This document shows, piece by piece, positions 18,592 through 26,364 of a DNA stretch of 64,000 nucleotides (position 1 is the stretch's first letter; each line of letters starts with the position of its first letter). The translations under genes and the position numbers were made by a program. The notes below the pieces were generated by a model that saw nothing but the letters and a program-made list of their open reading frames with translations, ran no database searches and was not told the origin of the DNA. The stretch spans positions 1 to 64,000 of the forward strand of contig NZ_JAHZTC010000014.1 in assembly GCF_019599265.1 (NCBI RefSeq), read 5' to 3'. The DNA is from Pontibacter sp. HSC-14F20 (lineage in GTDB: Bacteria > Bacteroidota > Bacteroidia > Cytophagales > Hymenobacteraceae).

Positions 18592-20088
18592 ATGACGAAA
18601 GCCGCCATCATCGGTTCAGGTATTGGAGGTATAGCTACGGCCATCAGGCTGGCAGTGAAAGGCTATGATGTGACCGTGTTTGAGGCCAACGCTTCGTTTG
18701 GCGGCAAGATGCACCAGTTCGATTTGCAGGGCTATCGCTTCGATGCCGGTCCCTCCTTGTTCACACTGCCGCACCTGGTAGACGAGCTCTTCACGCTGGC
18801 TGGCCGCAACCCGTCCGACTACTTCACCTATACCCGCCTCGACCCGATTACGCATTACTTCTGGCCCGATGGCAGTCGCCTGAAAGCTTACGCCGATGCC
18901 GAAGCTTTTGCTACTGAGGCGGAGCAGCAATTGGGCGTGAAGGCGCAGGATGTACGGGATGTGCTGGCCAAAAGTGCCCGGCTTTATAAAGGTACAGCTG
19001 ATACTTTCTTGCATAAGTCATTGCACCGGCTCGATACTTACCTGAGCACAGATGTGCTCAAAGCGCTGGCATGCCTTTCGGACCTGGGGCTGACAACGAC
19101 GATGCACGACGCCAATGCCCGGCTGTTCAATGATCCGCGTTTTGTGCAGCTGCTCGACCGCTTTGCCACTTATAATGGCTCCGACCCCTACCAGGCACCG
19201 GGTACGCTCAACCTGATTCCGCATCTGGAGCATAACATCGGTGCTTTTTATCCGAAAGGAGGCATTTACAGCATCGCGGCTAGTCTGGTGAAGCTGGCTG
19301 AAGAGCTGGGTGTGGAGTTCAGGTATAACGAGCGGGTGGAGCGGATCATCACGCAAAATGGTACGGCAACAGGTATAGAAACCACTTCCGGCAGGTATAG
19401 CGCCGCTATTGTGGTGAGCAATATGGATGTGGTACCGACTTACCGCCGCCTGTTGCCCGACCAGCCTGCGCCGGAGCAAACGCTCCAGCAGCCGCGCTCC
19501 AGCTCGGCATTGATCTACTATTGGGGTATAGCCCGCGAGTTCCCGGAACTGCACCTGCACAACATTTTCTTCAGCCAGGATTACAAGCAGGAGTTCGAGC
19601 ACATCTTCCATCACAAATCCATCAGCTCTGACCCGACGGTGTATGTGAACATCACCTCCAAGATGGAAAAGAATGATGCGCCGGCAGGTTGCGAGAACTG
19701 GTTTGTAATGGTGAACGTGCCGCACCACCAGGGCCAGGACTGGGAGCAACTGGTCAGCACCACACGCCAAGCTGTGACGGATAAACTGAGCCGCATGTTG
19801 CAGACAGATCTCCGGCAGGCGATTGTGTGTGAGCAGGTGCTGGACCCGCTGCTGATTGAACAGCAAACTTCTTCTTATGCCGGAGCGCTTTATGGCAGCA
19901 GTTCCAACAACCGCATGGCCGCTTTTCTGCGGCACCCGAATTTCAGCTCTAAATTAAAAGGGCTTTACTTTTGCGGCGGTAGTGTGCACCCTGGCGGAGG
20001 TATACCGCTCTGCCTGCTTTCTGCCCGTATAGTGGGCAACTTGGTGCCTGTCGCAACATCAGTTAATCAATCAAAACAGCATGCCTGA
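18592..20088 (+). CDS. crtD: carotenoid desaturase, CrtD/CrtI family
   Basis: 498 residues. FAD-binding Rossmann motif GSGIGGIATAIRLAVKG at the N-terminus, then the family block GGKMHQFDLQGYRFDAGPSLFTLP and the C-terminal GLYFCGGSVHPGGGIPLCL motif of CrtI/CrtD proteins. Its immediate 8-base overlap with a CruF-like gene favours a 1-hydroxycarotenoid 3,4-desaturase (CrtD) over phytoene desaturase (CrtI); this choice is inference from context. Start at ATG 18592 (MTKAAIIGSG) places the glycine motif near residue 8, as usual; in-frame upstream codons look non-protein-like. crtB, crtI and crtY-type genes are not in the window. Confidence 0.85.
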   Translation: MTKAAIIGSGIGGIATAIRLAVKGYDVTVFEANASFGGKMHQFDLQGYRFDAGPSLFTLPHLVDELFTLAGRNPSDYFTYTRLDPITHYFWPDGSRLKAYADAEAFATEAEQQLGVKAQDVRDVLAKSARLYKGTADTFLHKSLHRLDTYLSTDVLKALACLSDLGLTTTMHDANARLFNDPRFVQLLDRFATYNGSDPYQAPGTLNLIPHLEHNIGAFYPKGGIYSIAASLVKLAEELGVEFRYNERVERIITQNGTATGIETTSGRYSAAIVVSNMDVVPTYRRLLPDQPAPEQTLQQPRSSSALIYYWGIAREFPELHLHNIFFSQDYKQEFEHIFHHKSISSDPTVYVNITSKMEKNDAPAGCENWFVMVNVPHHQGQDWEQLVSTTRQAVTDKLSRMLQTDLRQAIVCEQVLDPLLIEQQTSSYAGALYGSSSNNRMAAFLRHPNFSSKLKGLYFCGGSVHPGGGIPLCLLSARIVGNLVPVATSVNQSKQHA

Positions 20089-20764
20089 TACAACACATCC
20101 ATACCAGCCGGCTATACCTTTACAGCAGCGCCTCAAACCCTATGCTTTTGCGGTGGCTTTGGGGGTGCTGGCAATTTTTCACGCAGTCGGTTTCTGGGGA
20201 CTCTTGTTTAGCGGCGAGCCCGAAAAGTTTCAGCAGCTCACGCCCATGAACCTGCTCCTGACTAATTTCCTGCTCTTTTCTTTTCATAAACGCTGGAATG
20301 CGGCCTTTCTGCTTTTCGTGCTGGTGATAGTGACGATGGGTTTTTTTGCGGAAGTGATAGGTATACACACCGGCCTGCTGTTCGGAGACTATGCCTATGG
20401 AGAGTCACTGGGTTTAAAACTGCTGGATGTACCCCTGCTGATCGGGCTTAATTGGCTGATGCTCGTGTATACAACAGGACACCTGGTGAATATGATAGAC
20501 ATGCACTGGCTTGCCAGAGCTGTGTTGGCGGCCCTGTTGATGGTCGGGCTCGATTTTTTTCTGGAGCCGGTGGCGGTGGCTTTCGACTTCTGGGACTGGC
20601 AGGGCGGGTACATTCCGTGGTCCAACTACCTAGGGTGGCTGGGGCTGGCTTTCCTGTTTCAAATATACTTCCAAAAAGTGCCCATTTATAAGCAGAACCG
20701 CCTGGCACCTTATGTATACCTGGTGCAGGCAGTATTCTTCATAAGTATCTGGACCTTACTATAA
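20081..20764 (+). CDS. cruF: CruF-like carotenoid 1,2-hydratase
   Basis: 227 residues with about seven membrane segments (YAFAVALGVLAIFHAVGFWG, LLLTNFLLFSF, FLLFVLVIVTMGFFAEVIG, and others). The conserved pattern FFAEVIGIHTGLLFGDYAYGESLGLK, then PLLIGLNWLMLVY, LDFFLEPVA and WQGGYIPWSNYLGW is that of the DUF422/CruF family. These enzymes add water across the 1,2 double bond of the acyclic end of gamma-carotene or lycopene, making the substrate for CrtD. It overlaps crtD by 8 bases, so the two are translationally coupled. The pair fits saproxanthin/flexixanthin/myxol-type pigments. Confidence 0.88.
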   Translation: MPDTTHPYQPAIPLQQRLKPYAFAVALGVLAIFHAVGFWGLLFSGEPEKFQQLTPMNLLLTNFLLFSFHKRWNAAFLLFVLVIVTMGFFAEVIGIHTGLLFGDYAYGESLGLKLLDVPLLIGLNWLMLVYTTGHLVNMIDMHWLARAVLAALLMVGLDFFLEPVAVAFDFWDWQGGYIPWSNYLGWLGLAFLFQIYFQKVPIYKQNRLAPYVYLVQAVFFISIWTLL

Positions 20765-20791
20765 ATCTGTCTTTTTTCGAGTAGAGCGGAG

Positions 20792-20823
20792 TTTGCGGGG
20801 CGCAACTTATTATGTTACATTTG
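20792..20823 (+). promoter_or_regulatory. promoter of TetR-type gene (TTTG-N20-TACATTTG)
   Basis: TTTG at 20792-20795 and TACATTTG at 20816-20823 match both Bacteroidota elements with a 20-base spacer. Transcription would start near 20828-20830, downstream of the ATG at 20825, so the later ATG at 20927 is the likely start. Confidence 0.8.
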
Positions 20824-20926
20824 CATGTTTCGGACGAGACATTACAAGCAAATTAATAATACATCAAGCCTGTTATTGCGTATAGGTACTTATCCTTTTC
20901 AGCAGCTTGATGACGTACCCTATTCA

Positions 20927-21535
20927 ATGACTTTTTTAGAAACGATATTAGGCGAGCTCCTGCAGATTTTTAAGCGGGAAGGTATAGAGGCGAATTCGGA
21001 TGCGGATCTGATCAGGAAACTCGACATACGTCAGTCAACTTTCCATGAGCTTTTCTCGGGTCGCGAGGATATGGTGAAGCAGGCAATTCTGTTTGATATA
21101 GAAGTAGAGAACAGAAGGCAAATGGATCTGCTCTCGAAGGCCTCCAATCCTGTAGAAGGAGTTATGACGCTGCTGCTCGATGGTATCAAAGTTATCAAAC
21201 AGGTAAATCCGGTTTATATTGGTGATCTGCAGAAGTATCCGGAAGCCTGGCATATGAGCATGCAGAACGTGATTGACAACAACCGACACATAAATGCTGA
21301 GATCCTGAACAGAGGCATATTGCAGGGTTACTTCCGCAAAGACCTCAACCTGCAGTTAGTTACAAAAATCATTATTGAGCAATTTTTCATGATACTCAAC
21401 CCAGTGTCTTTTCCGCCTGATAAGTATGATCTGTCCGACGTTTTTCGCAGCGTATACCTGTACTATGTCCGCGGCATCTGCACTGAAATGGGCGGGAAGC
21501 TGGCAGAAGAGTATTTCGCCAATAACAAAATTTAA
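20927..21535 (+). CDS. TetR/AcrR-type transcriptional regulator
   Basis: 202 residues. The N-terminal ~50 residues form a TetR-like HTH: ILGELLQIFKREGIEANSDADLIRKLDIRQSTFHELFSGREDMVKQAI, with LDIRQSTFHELFSGRED as the recognition region. The rest is an all-helical ligand domain. The start is set by the promoter at 20792-20823. It follows the carotenoid genes on the same strand but has its own promoter, so a regulatory link to pigments is only a possibility. Confidence 0.8.
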   Translation: MTFLETILGELLQIFKREGIEANSDADLIRKLDIRQSTFHELFSGREDMVKQAILFDIEVENRRQMDLLSKASNPVEGVMTLLLDGIKVIKQVNPVYIGDLQKYPEAWHMSMQNVIDNNRHINAEILNRGILQGYFRKDLNLQLVTKIIIEQFFMILNPVSFPPDKYDLSDVFRSVYLYYVRGICTEMGGKLAEEYFANNKI

Positions 21536-21560
21536 GCAGTAGCTATACCTACAAAAGAAC

Positions 21561-21602
21561 AGCAGGCCCCGAAACTTTACGCTTCAGGGCCTGCTGCTTT
21601 TT
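21561..21602. terminator. bidirectional terminator between TetR gene and DUF6952 gene
   Basis: Stem AGCAGGCCC (21561-21569) / GGGCCTGCT (21587-21595) with a 17-base loop, T-rich on the plus side and A-rich on the other. It sits between convergent genes and can serve both. Confidence 0.75.
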
Positions 21603-21619
21603 ATATTTATCAGATTGAA

Positions 21620-21862
21620 CTAGCTGATAGAAACACGCACCTTCTTGGTGTACTCACGCAGCGCAGCCTTAAAGTCCACACCATTGTCGTTCATGTAGTT
21701 CAAAATCCAGGCGGCGGCAATCACGTGCGTCAGTTGTTCGCCCTCATCGTCGCCTTCTACCTCAATGGCAAGCGGCTGCTCTTCCATCAGGGCCTCTTCG
21801 GCTGCTATCAGGTTCTCCAGCGACTCGTTTTCTACTAGTTTTTTGATTACTGGTATCTTCAT
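21620..21862 (-). CDS. small conserved protein (DUF6952-like)
   Basis: 80 residues: MKIPVIKKLVENESLENLIA, then EEALMEEQPLAIEVEGDDEGEQL and AAWILNYMNDNG. It is a soluble acidic helix-rich protein. It begins 3 bases after the stop of the thioredoxin gene, so the two form one operon. A small protein of this kind paired with thioredoxin is common in Bacteroidota, and I believe it is the DUF6952 family; that name is from memory. No activity is known; a role with thioredoxin is inference. Confidence 0.75.
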   Translation of the reverse strand: MKIPVIKKLVENESLENLIAAEEALMEEQPLAIEVEGDDEGEQLTHVIAAAWILNYMNDNGVDFKAALREYTKKVRVSIS

Positions 21863-21865
21863 TTC

Positions 21866-22186
21866 TTAAACAGTCAATTTGTTGATCAGATCACGTACGG
21901 CTTCTTCTTTGCTGGCAGCCACGGTGTCTACCAGTTGGCCATTTTTGAAAACAGCGAAAAAAGGCAGGTTGGTTACGCCAGCCACTTTGCGGGCTTCCGG
22001 GCTTGTTTCAGCGTTAACATCCACAAAAGCTACATTGGCAAAGTCTTCTTCGCCAGACATGCGCTTGAACTTGGGCGCAAACAAACGGCAACTGCCGCAC
22101 CAGTCGGCGTAGTATTTCACTACCACGTTTTGGTTTGAGCTCAGTACGTTATCGAAATCGTTATCGGTTGCTACTATTACAGCCAT
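21866..22186 (-). CDS. thioredoxin-family protein
   Basis: 106 residues from the ATG at 22186 (MAVIVATDNDF). The active site is WCGSC (YYADWCGSCRLFAPKF), rather than the WCGPC of classical TrxA. The cis-Pro motif is TNLPFFAVFKNG. An ATG at 22213 adds nine lysine/asparagine-rich residues and is less likely. A promoter box on the minus strand lies at 22243-22250. It co-occurs with the small acidic protein downstream, suggesting a dedicated thiol-redox pair, possibly serving a peroxiredoxin elsewhere. Confidence 0.9.
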   Translation of the reverse strand: MAVIVATDNDFDNVLSSNQNVVVKYYADWCGSCRLFAPKFKRMSGEEDFANVAFVDVNAETSPEARKVAGVTNLPFFAVFKNGQLVDTVAASKEEAVRDLINKLTV

Positions 22187-22242
22187 GTTATTCTTTTTTA
22201 TAAGATTAAACATCAGATCAGGTATACCTCATCTACTAGGTG

Positions 22243-22250
22243 CAAAGTTA
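22243..22250 (-). promoter_or_regulatory. -7 box upstream of thioredoxin operon
   Basis: On the minus strand the bases read TAACTTTG, a perfect TAnnTTTG, 56 bases before the preferred start at 22186. No good -33 element is visible. Confidence 0.6.
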
Positions 22251-22332
22251 AAGGTTTTGAGCGTAAAATGCAGTGACATATGTCACCTAATACCTGCTGT
22301 ATGGCCCTAATACAGGCCTGCCAGCAGAATAT

Positions 22333-23025
22333 TTAGCGTGGACGCCGGCTTTTCTTGGGTTGGTCGTTGAGGAAGGCCACCAGGTCCATTTTGTCGAACG
22401 TGAGCTCCCACATCCCCATCAGATCGCCTTTCTTATAACCTGTGGCTTGGTCCTGCGGGTACTTTTCTTTGATCAGGGGATAGTCGGAATCGCTCAGCTC
22501 CTGGCCCACCGTGCCGTGGCAATTCAGGCAGGTTTCGTCGTGGAGGTAGATCGGGGAGGTATAGCGGATCTCGTTCTGGTTCAGCGCTTCTACTGTTGCC
22601 TGTTGCTCCTGGCCGCTGCTATACCTGGCCAGCGCCTGGGTCGTGCTACCTTTGGCCAGATTTTGTGGGTTGCGTGGCTGCTCGCTGAAGCGGCGCGAAA
22701 TGGCGCCGAACTTATCCTGCAAAACTTCCACCTCTTCAAAATTTTCGGGCTGACAATAAGGTATAGCGGCTGCAATACCTCCCTGGGCGAGGTGCTCCGT
22801 CAGACGCTGGATATGCAGGCGCTGGGCCACCACCACAATGGAGTCGCCGTGCTTTTGAGCGGCCTTAAGGATGTCCTCTTGTGTCAGGCGCTTGATCTTG
22901 TGGCGCTCCAACTCTTGGGCAATTTCCTTCCCTCCTTCTATTGGTTTCACTTTCACATCGCAGCCTGAAACTATAAAGACTGTGCCAAGGGTTATAGTAG
23001 CGAGCAAAGAACGGGCATTGAACAT
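22333..23025 (-). CDS. DUF3365 (Tll0287-like) haem-binding lipoprotein
   Basis: 230 residues from the ATG at 23025 (MFNARSLLATITLGTVFIVSGC), with a lipobox VSGC. The Tll0287-like/DUF3365 domain follows. Near the C-terminus TCLNCHG is a CxxCH haem-c attachment motif, and the family pattern RYTSPIYL..ETCLNCHG, then GYKKGDLMGMWELTFD is intact. These are periplasmic mono-haem sensors or electron carriers. An alternative ATG at 23082 would add a hydrophobic stretch upstream of the signal peptide and is less plausible. It is divergent from prfA. Confidence 0.85.
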   Translation of the reverse strand: MFNARSLLATITLGTVFIVSGCDVKVKPIEGGKEIAQELERHKIKRLTQEDILKAAQKHGDSIVVVAQRLHIQRLTEHLAQGGIAAAIPYCQPENFEEVEVLQDKFGAISRRFSEQPRNPQNLAKGSTTQALARYSSGQEQQATVEALNQNEIRYTSPIYLHDETCLNCHGTVGQELSDSDYPLIKEKYPQDQATGYKKGDLMGMWELTFDKMDLVAFLNDQPKKSRRPR

Positions 23026-23112
23026 CTTTCGATACAAATTTGTAGTAGGATAAATAAGTAATATAACAGCTGCAACCAGCACTTATGTTTTATTACTTAA
23101 ACGCCAATTTAG

Positions 23113-23120
23113 TATCTTTG
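23113..23120 (+). promoter_or_regulatory. -7 box upstream of prfA
   Basis: TATCTTTG matches TAnnTTTG and lies 23 bases before the start codon at 23144. A T-rich TGTTTTA near 23086-23092 could act as -33. Confidence 0.7.
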
Positions 23121-23143
23121 CAGCTTAAAACCATAACAGAGCG

Positions 23144-24217
23144 ATGTTAGATAAATTAGAAGCCATTAATCAAAGGTTTGAAGAGGTAAGCCAGCTGCTT
23201 ATCCAGCCTGATGTGGCCAGCGATATGAAGAAATTCAAATCGCTGAATAAAGAGTATAAGGACCTTGACAAGATAGTAGTAGAGTATAAGAAGTACCTCA
23301 ACATCCTGAGCAACATCGACAATGCCAAGCAGGTAATTGCGACTGAAAAGGATGAGGACTTCCGTGAAATGGCCAAGGAAGAGCTGGACGAGCTGCTTCC
23401 GCAGCGCGAGGCGATGGAGGATACCCTGAAAGAGCTACTTATCCCGAAAGACCCGAACGACAGCAAAGACATTATTATGGAGATCCGTGCAGGAGCTGGT
23501 GGCGATGAGGCCTCTATCTTTGCCGGTGACTTATACCGCATGTATAGCCGTTTTGCTGAGAAAATGGGCTGGCGCATGGAACTGATGGATGCTACCGAAG
23601 GTACATCCGGCGGCTACAAAGAAATTATAGTAGGCGTGTCTGGCGAAGATGTATATGGCAAACTCAAGTTTGAGTCGGGCGTACACCGTGTGCAGCGCGT
23701 ACCGGCTACCGAAACGCAGGGTCGTATCCATACTTCGGTTGCTTCAGTAGTGGTGCTGCCAGAGGCAGAGGAATTCGACATCGAGCTCGATATGAATGAG
23801 ATCCGCAAAGATCTTTTCTGTTCTTCAGGCCCGGGTGGTCAGTCGGTAAACACGACGTACTCAGCCGTTCGTCTGACGCACCTTCCGACAGGTATAGTGG
23901 CCCAGTGCCAGGACCAGAAATCACAGCTCAAGAACTTTGACAAAGCGTTGGCAGTACTCCGCTCGCGTATTTTTGAAGTAGAGCTGGCCAAGAAAAACGA
24001 AGCTGAAGGCGCCCAGCGTAAGAGCATGGTAGGCGGCGGCGACCGTTCTGACAAGATCCGTACCTACAACTACCCGCAAGGTCGTGTAACCGATCACCGC
24101 ATTGGCTATACCGTATACAACCTGCCAAACGTGATGGATGGCGGTATTGAAGACTTTGTGGAAGAGCTGCGTATAGCAGAGAACGCCGAGCGCCTGAAAG
24201 AAGGTGCCACAGCGTAA
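23144..24217 (+). CDS. prfA: peptide chain release factor 1
   Basis: Recognises UAA and UAG and triggers peptide release. At 357 residues it has the usual length. It carries the tripeptide anticodon region ([18 protein letters not shown], with the PxT-type PAT) and the catalytic GGQ loop in [20 protein letters not shown] (about residues 226-245). [15 protein letters not shown] is the typical start. It has its own promoter at 23113 and a long terminator at 24249. Confidence 0.97.
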   Translation: MLDKLEAINQRFEEVSQLLIQPDVASDMKKFKSLNKEYKDLDKIVVEYKKYLNILSNIDNAKQVIATEKDEDFREMAKEELDELLPQREAMEDTLKELLIPKDPNDSKDIIMEIRAGAGGDEASIFAGDLYRMYSRFAEKMGWRMELMDATEGTSGGYKEIIVGVSGEDVYGKLKFESGVHRVQRVPATETQGRIHTSVASVVVLPEAEEFDIELDMNEIRKDLFCSSGPGGQSVNTTYSAVRLTHLPTGIVAQCQDQKSQLKNFDKALAVLRSRIFEVELAKKNEAEGAQRKSMVGGGDRSDKIRTYNYPQGRVTDHRIGYTVYNLPNVMDGGIEDFVEELRIAENAERLKEGATA

Positions 24218-24248
24218 CAAGCTAACCTGCTTTTGAAAAGACATATTT

Positions 24249-24296
24249 AGGAATGTAGTGCAGCCGGAAGCTGCGCTGCATTCCTTTTTTATTTTT
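24249..24296 (+). terminator. strong terminator after prfA
   Basis: A 16-bp stem, AGGAATGTAGTGCAGC (24249-24264) / GCTGCGCTGCATTCCT (24270-24285), with two G-U pairs and a 5-base loop, then a run of T residues. The only ATG of the next ORF (24258) lies inside its left arm. Confidence 0.9.
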
Positions 24297-25724
24297 AACT
24301 TGTTGGAGAAATCTAAAGTCCCATCCAAAAGGCAAAAAAAAATTGATCACCCTTTGAGATACCTGCTCGCCATACTGCCCCTCCTGTTCCTGCTTTCGAT
24401 GGTAGGCTGTGAACCCAAAGACGAGGTTGTAACTAATGACTCGGATGCGATGCTGCGCTTTTCAGCAGATACAGTGCTGTTCGATACGGTATTTGTGACG
24501 CAGGGCAGCGTAACGCGCCGACTCAAGGTATACAACCCCCAAAAAAAGGCCGTGCGCATCAGCAGCATCAGCTTGGGTGGAGCCAACGCTTCTCCTTACA
24601 AACTGATCATTAATGGCCAGGAAACCCCGATCGCAAACGACTTTGAGTTGCGGGGGCAGGACAGCCTTTATATTCTGGTGCGCGTCAACATCAACCCGGC
24701 AGATCAGAATCAGCCCTTTCTGGTAGCGGACTCAATTCTGTTTCATACCAACGGAAACCAGCAGCATGTGAAGCTGGTAGCTTACGGGCAGGATGCGGTG
24801 TTCCATCCAAAAGGTGTGATCGGTAATACCATCTGGGCAGCTGGCAAGCCGCATGTGCTGCTCGACACAGTGCTGCTGCGCGAAGGAGCGACCTTGACCA
24901 TAGAAAAAGGGGCACGCATCTTTGCAACGAATAAAGCCGTTCTGCTGGTCAATGGTACGCTGCGGGTCGAGGGTACGCCGGAGGATCGGGTGACGTTTTC
25001 AGGTATACGACGCGAGCCAGCCTATGTCAATGCGCCCGGACAGTGGGAAGGTATACGCATTCTAACAGCTAGCCAGAACAACACCATCCGTTACGCTGAC
25101 ATCCGCAACACCATACGCGGGCTCAGGATCGGCAATCCGGGCAAGGGAGGCACTTTAGTGGAAGGCTGTGCGATACAATACGCTTTCCTGGACGGCATCG
25201 TGGCTTTCACCTCGGATGTGAAGGTGGTGAATACGCTGATCAGCAACTGCGGGCAGTACGGTTTCGGTGGCCTGGGCGGTGGTAATTACGAGGTACTGTA
25301 CTCCACCATCGTCAACTATCAGAACCAGCTGCAACGCGAGACACCTGCCTTTGTCGTAGCCGACTTTATACCTGGTACCGATATCCGAAACCAGCCCACA
25401 CAACTGCGTCTGGTCAACAGCATTGTGTACAGCGATGGCTCCAACTATACAAACGAGGTGCTGCTGGAAGGCGATCTATCAGCTGAGGTGGCGCATAACA
25501 TACTTCGCACGGATGCCTACAAAAATACGCTCAACATAAACGGCAACCTGCTCAACATTGATCCCAAATTCAAAGACGTCCGCAAACATGACTTCCAGCT
25601 CGACACACTCTCCCCTGCCAGCGGTGCGGCTATACCTCTTCCAGGTATAAACAAAGACATCAGAGGTATAAACCGCAGTCCTGACAAACCAGACATCGGC
25701 GCTTTTGAGCGGCTAATAGACTGA
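24258..25724 (+). CDS. right-handed beta-helix lipoprotein (start uncertain)
   Basis: Up to 488 residues. The lipoprotein signal is clear: PLRYLLAILPLLFLLSMVGC. An Ig-like segment follows (RFSADTVLFDTVFVTQGSVTR). The C-terminal half is a parallel beta-helix with repeated N-T-I-R-Y-A-D-I-R type rungs (NNTIRYADIRNTIRGL, VVNTLISNCGQYGFGG). It ends with DIRGINRSPDKPDIGAFE, typical of this surface-protein group. The first ATG (24258) is inside the prfA terminator, so the true start may be TTG 24300/24303 or TTG 24354 nearer the signal peptide. Substrate unknown; related proteins are often outer-membrane polysaccharide-linked. Confidence 0.8.
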   Translation: MQPEAALHSFFIFNLLEKSKVPSKRQKKIDHPLRYLLAILPLLFLLSMVGCEPKDEVVTNDSDAMLRFSADTVLFDTVFVTQGSVTRRLKVYNPQKKAVRISSISLGGANASPYKLIINGQETPIANDFELRGQDSLYILVRVNINPADQNQPFLVADSILFHTNGNQQHVKLVAYGQDAVFHPKGVIGNTIWAAGKPHVLLDTVLLREGATLTIEKGARIFATNKAVLLVNGTLRVEGTPEDRVTFSGIRREPAYVNAPGQWEGIRILTASQNNTIRYADIRNTIRGLRIGNPGKGGTLVEGCAIQYAFLDGIVAFTSDVKVVNTLISNCGQYGFGGLGGGNYEVLYSTIVNYQNQLQRETPAFVVADFIPGTDIRNQPTQLRLVNSIVYSDGSNYTNEVLLEGDLSAEVAHNILRTDAYKNTLNINGNLLNIDPKFKDVRKHDFQLDTLSPASGAAIPLPGINKDIRGINRSPDKPDIGAFERLID

Positions 25725-25925
25725 TTTAGTGACTAAGCGAGTTAGTTGATCAATGGTGCAATGCTTAAAAAAGCGTGCAATTCATATCTACATTTACCCC
25801 GGTGAAGTATTCGCGTATGAACCATAACGGTCGAGTCATCCAGAAAAATCAATCACTAAATCACTCAGTCACTTACTCACTCAATTTAAACTTACTCATT
25901 CACCAATTCACTAACTCAACAATCC
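25725..25925. other. gap with low-complexity CACTCA/ACTCA tract
   Basis: Between the beta-helix gene and yjbQ. The bases from 25848 to 25918 are a degenerate tract of TCACTxA/ATTCACTxA units (for example AATCACTAAATCACTCAGTC). No hairpin or ORF is visible. It may be simple slippage-derived sequence or a spacer of the type seen before several genes in this window. Confidence 0.5.
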
Positions 25926-26351
25926 ATGTGGTTTCAGAAAGAGATACGCTTGCCAGCCGTGAAACGCGGTTTTCATTTGATCACGGACCTGCTTGCGGCG
26001 CAGCTGCCTGAGCTGGAGAACTACAAAGTTGGCCTGGCGCACATCTTCATCAAGCATACCTCTGCTAGCCTTTGTATAAACGAAGATGCAGACCCAACCG
26101 TGCGGCAGGATTTTGAAAGCCACTTCAACCACATGGTACCCGAAAATGCGCCCTATTACCACCATACCATGGAAGGCCCAGACGATATGCCGGCGCACCT
26201 CAAGGCTGCTTTACTGGGGAGTTCTGTGACGGTGCCGATCTCGAAAGGGGAGTTTAATTTGGGAACCTGGCAGGGCGTATACCTGTGCGAACACCGCAAC
26301 CATGCTTCAAAGCGCACCGTGGTGGTTACGTTGCAGGGAGAAGGCGTTTAA
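25926..26351 (+). CDS. yjbQ: YjbQ/UPF0047-family protein
   Basis: 141 residues. It carries the family signature GLAHIFIKHTSASLCINEDADPTVRQDFE and the second block GSSVTVPISKGEFNLGTWQGVYLCEHR. UPF0047 proteins have been described as complementing thiamine-phosphate synthase loss in E. coli and form trimers with a metal-like site (conserved His and Asp). The start at 25926 (MWFQKEIRLPA) fits family length. It stands alone, convergent with the metalloprotease gene. Confidence 0.92.
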   Translation: MWFQKEIRLPAVKRGFHLITDLLAAQLPELENYKVGLAHIFIKHTSASLCINEDADPTVRQDFESHFNHMVPENAPYYHHTMEGPDDMPAHLKAALLGSSVTVPISKGEFNLGTWQGVYLCEHRNHASKRTVVVTLQGEGV

Positions 26352-26364
26352 GGTATAGGAGTTC

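Noticed and set aside
22360..22968. Plus-strand ORF opposite the DUF3365 gene
   Set aside because: Shadow frame; the minus-strand product has a signal peptide and a haem motif.
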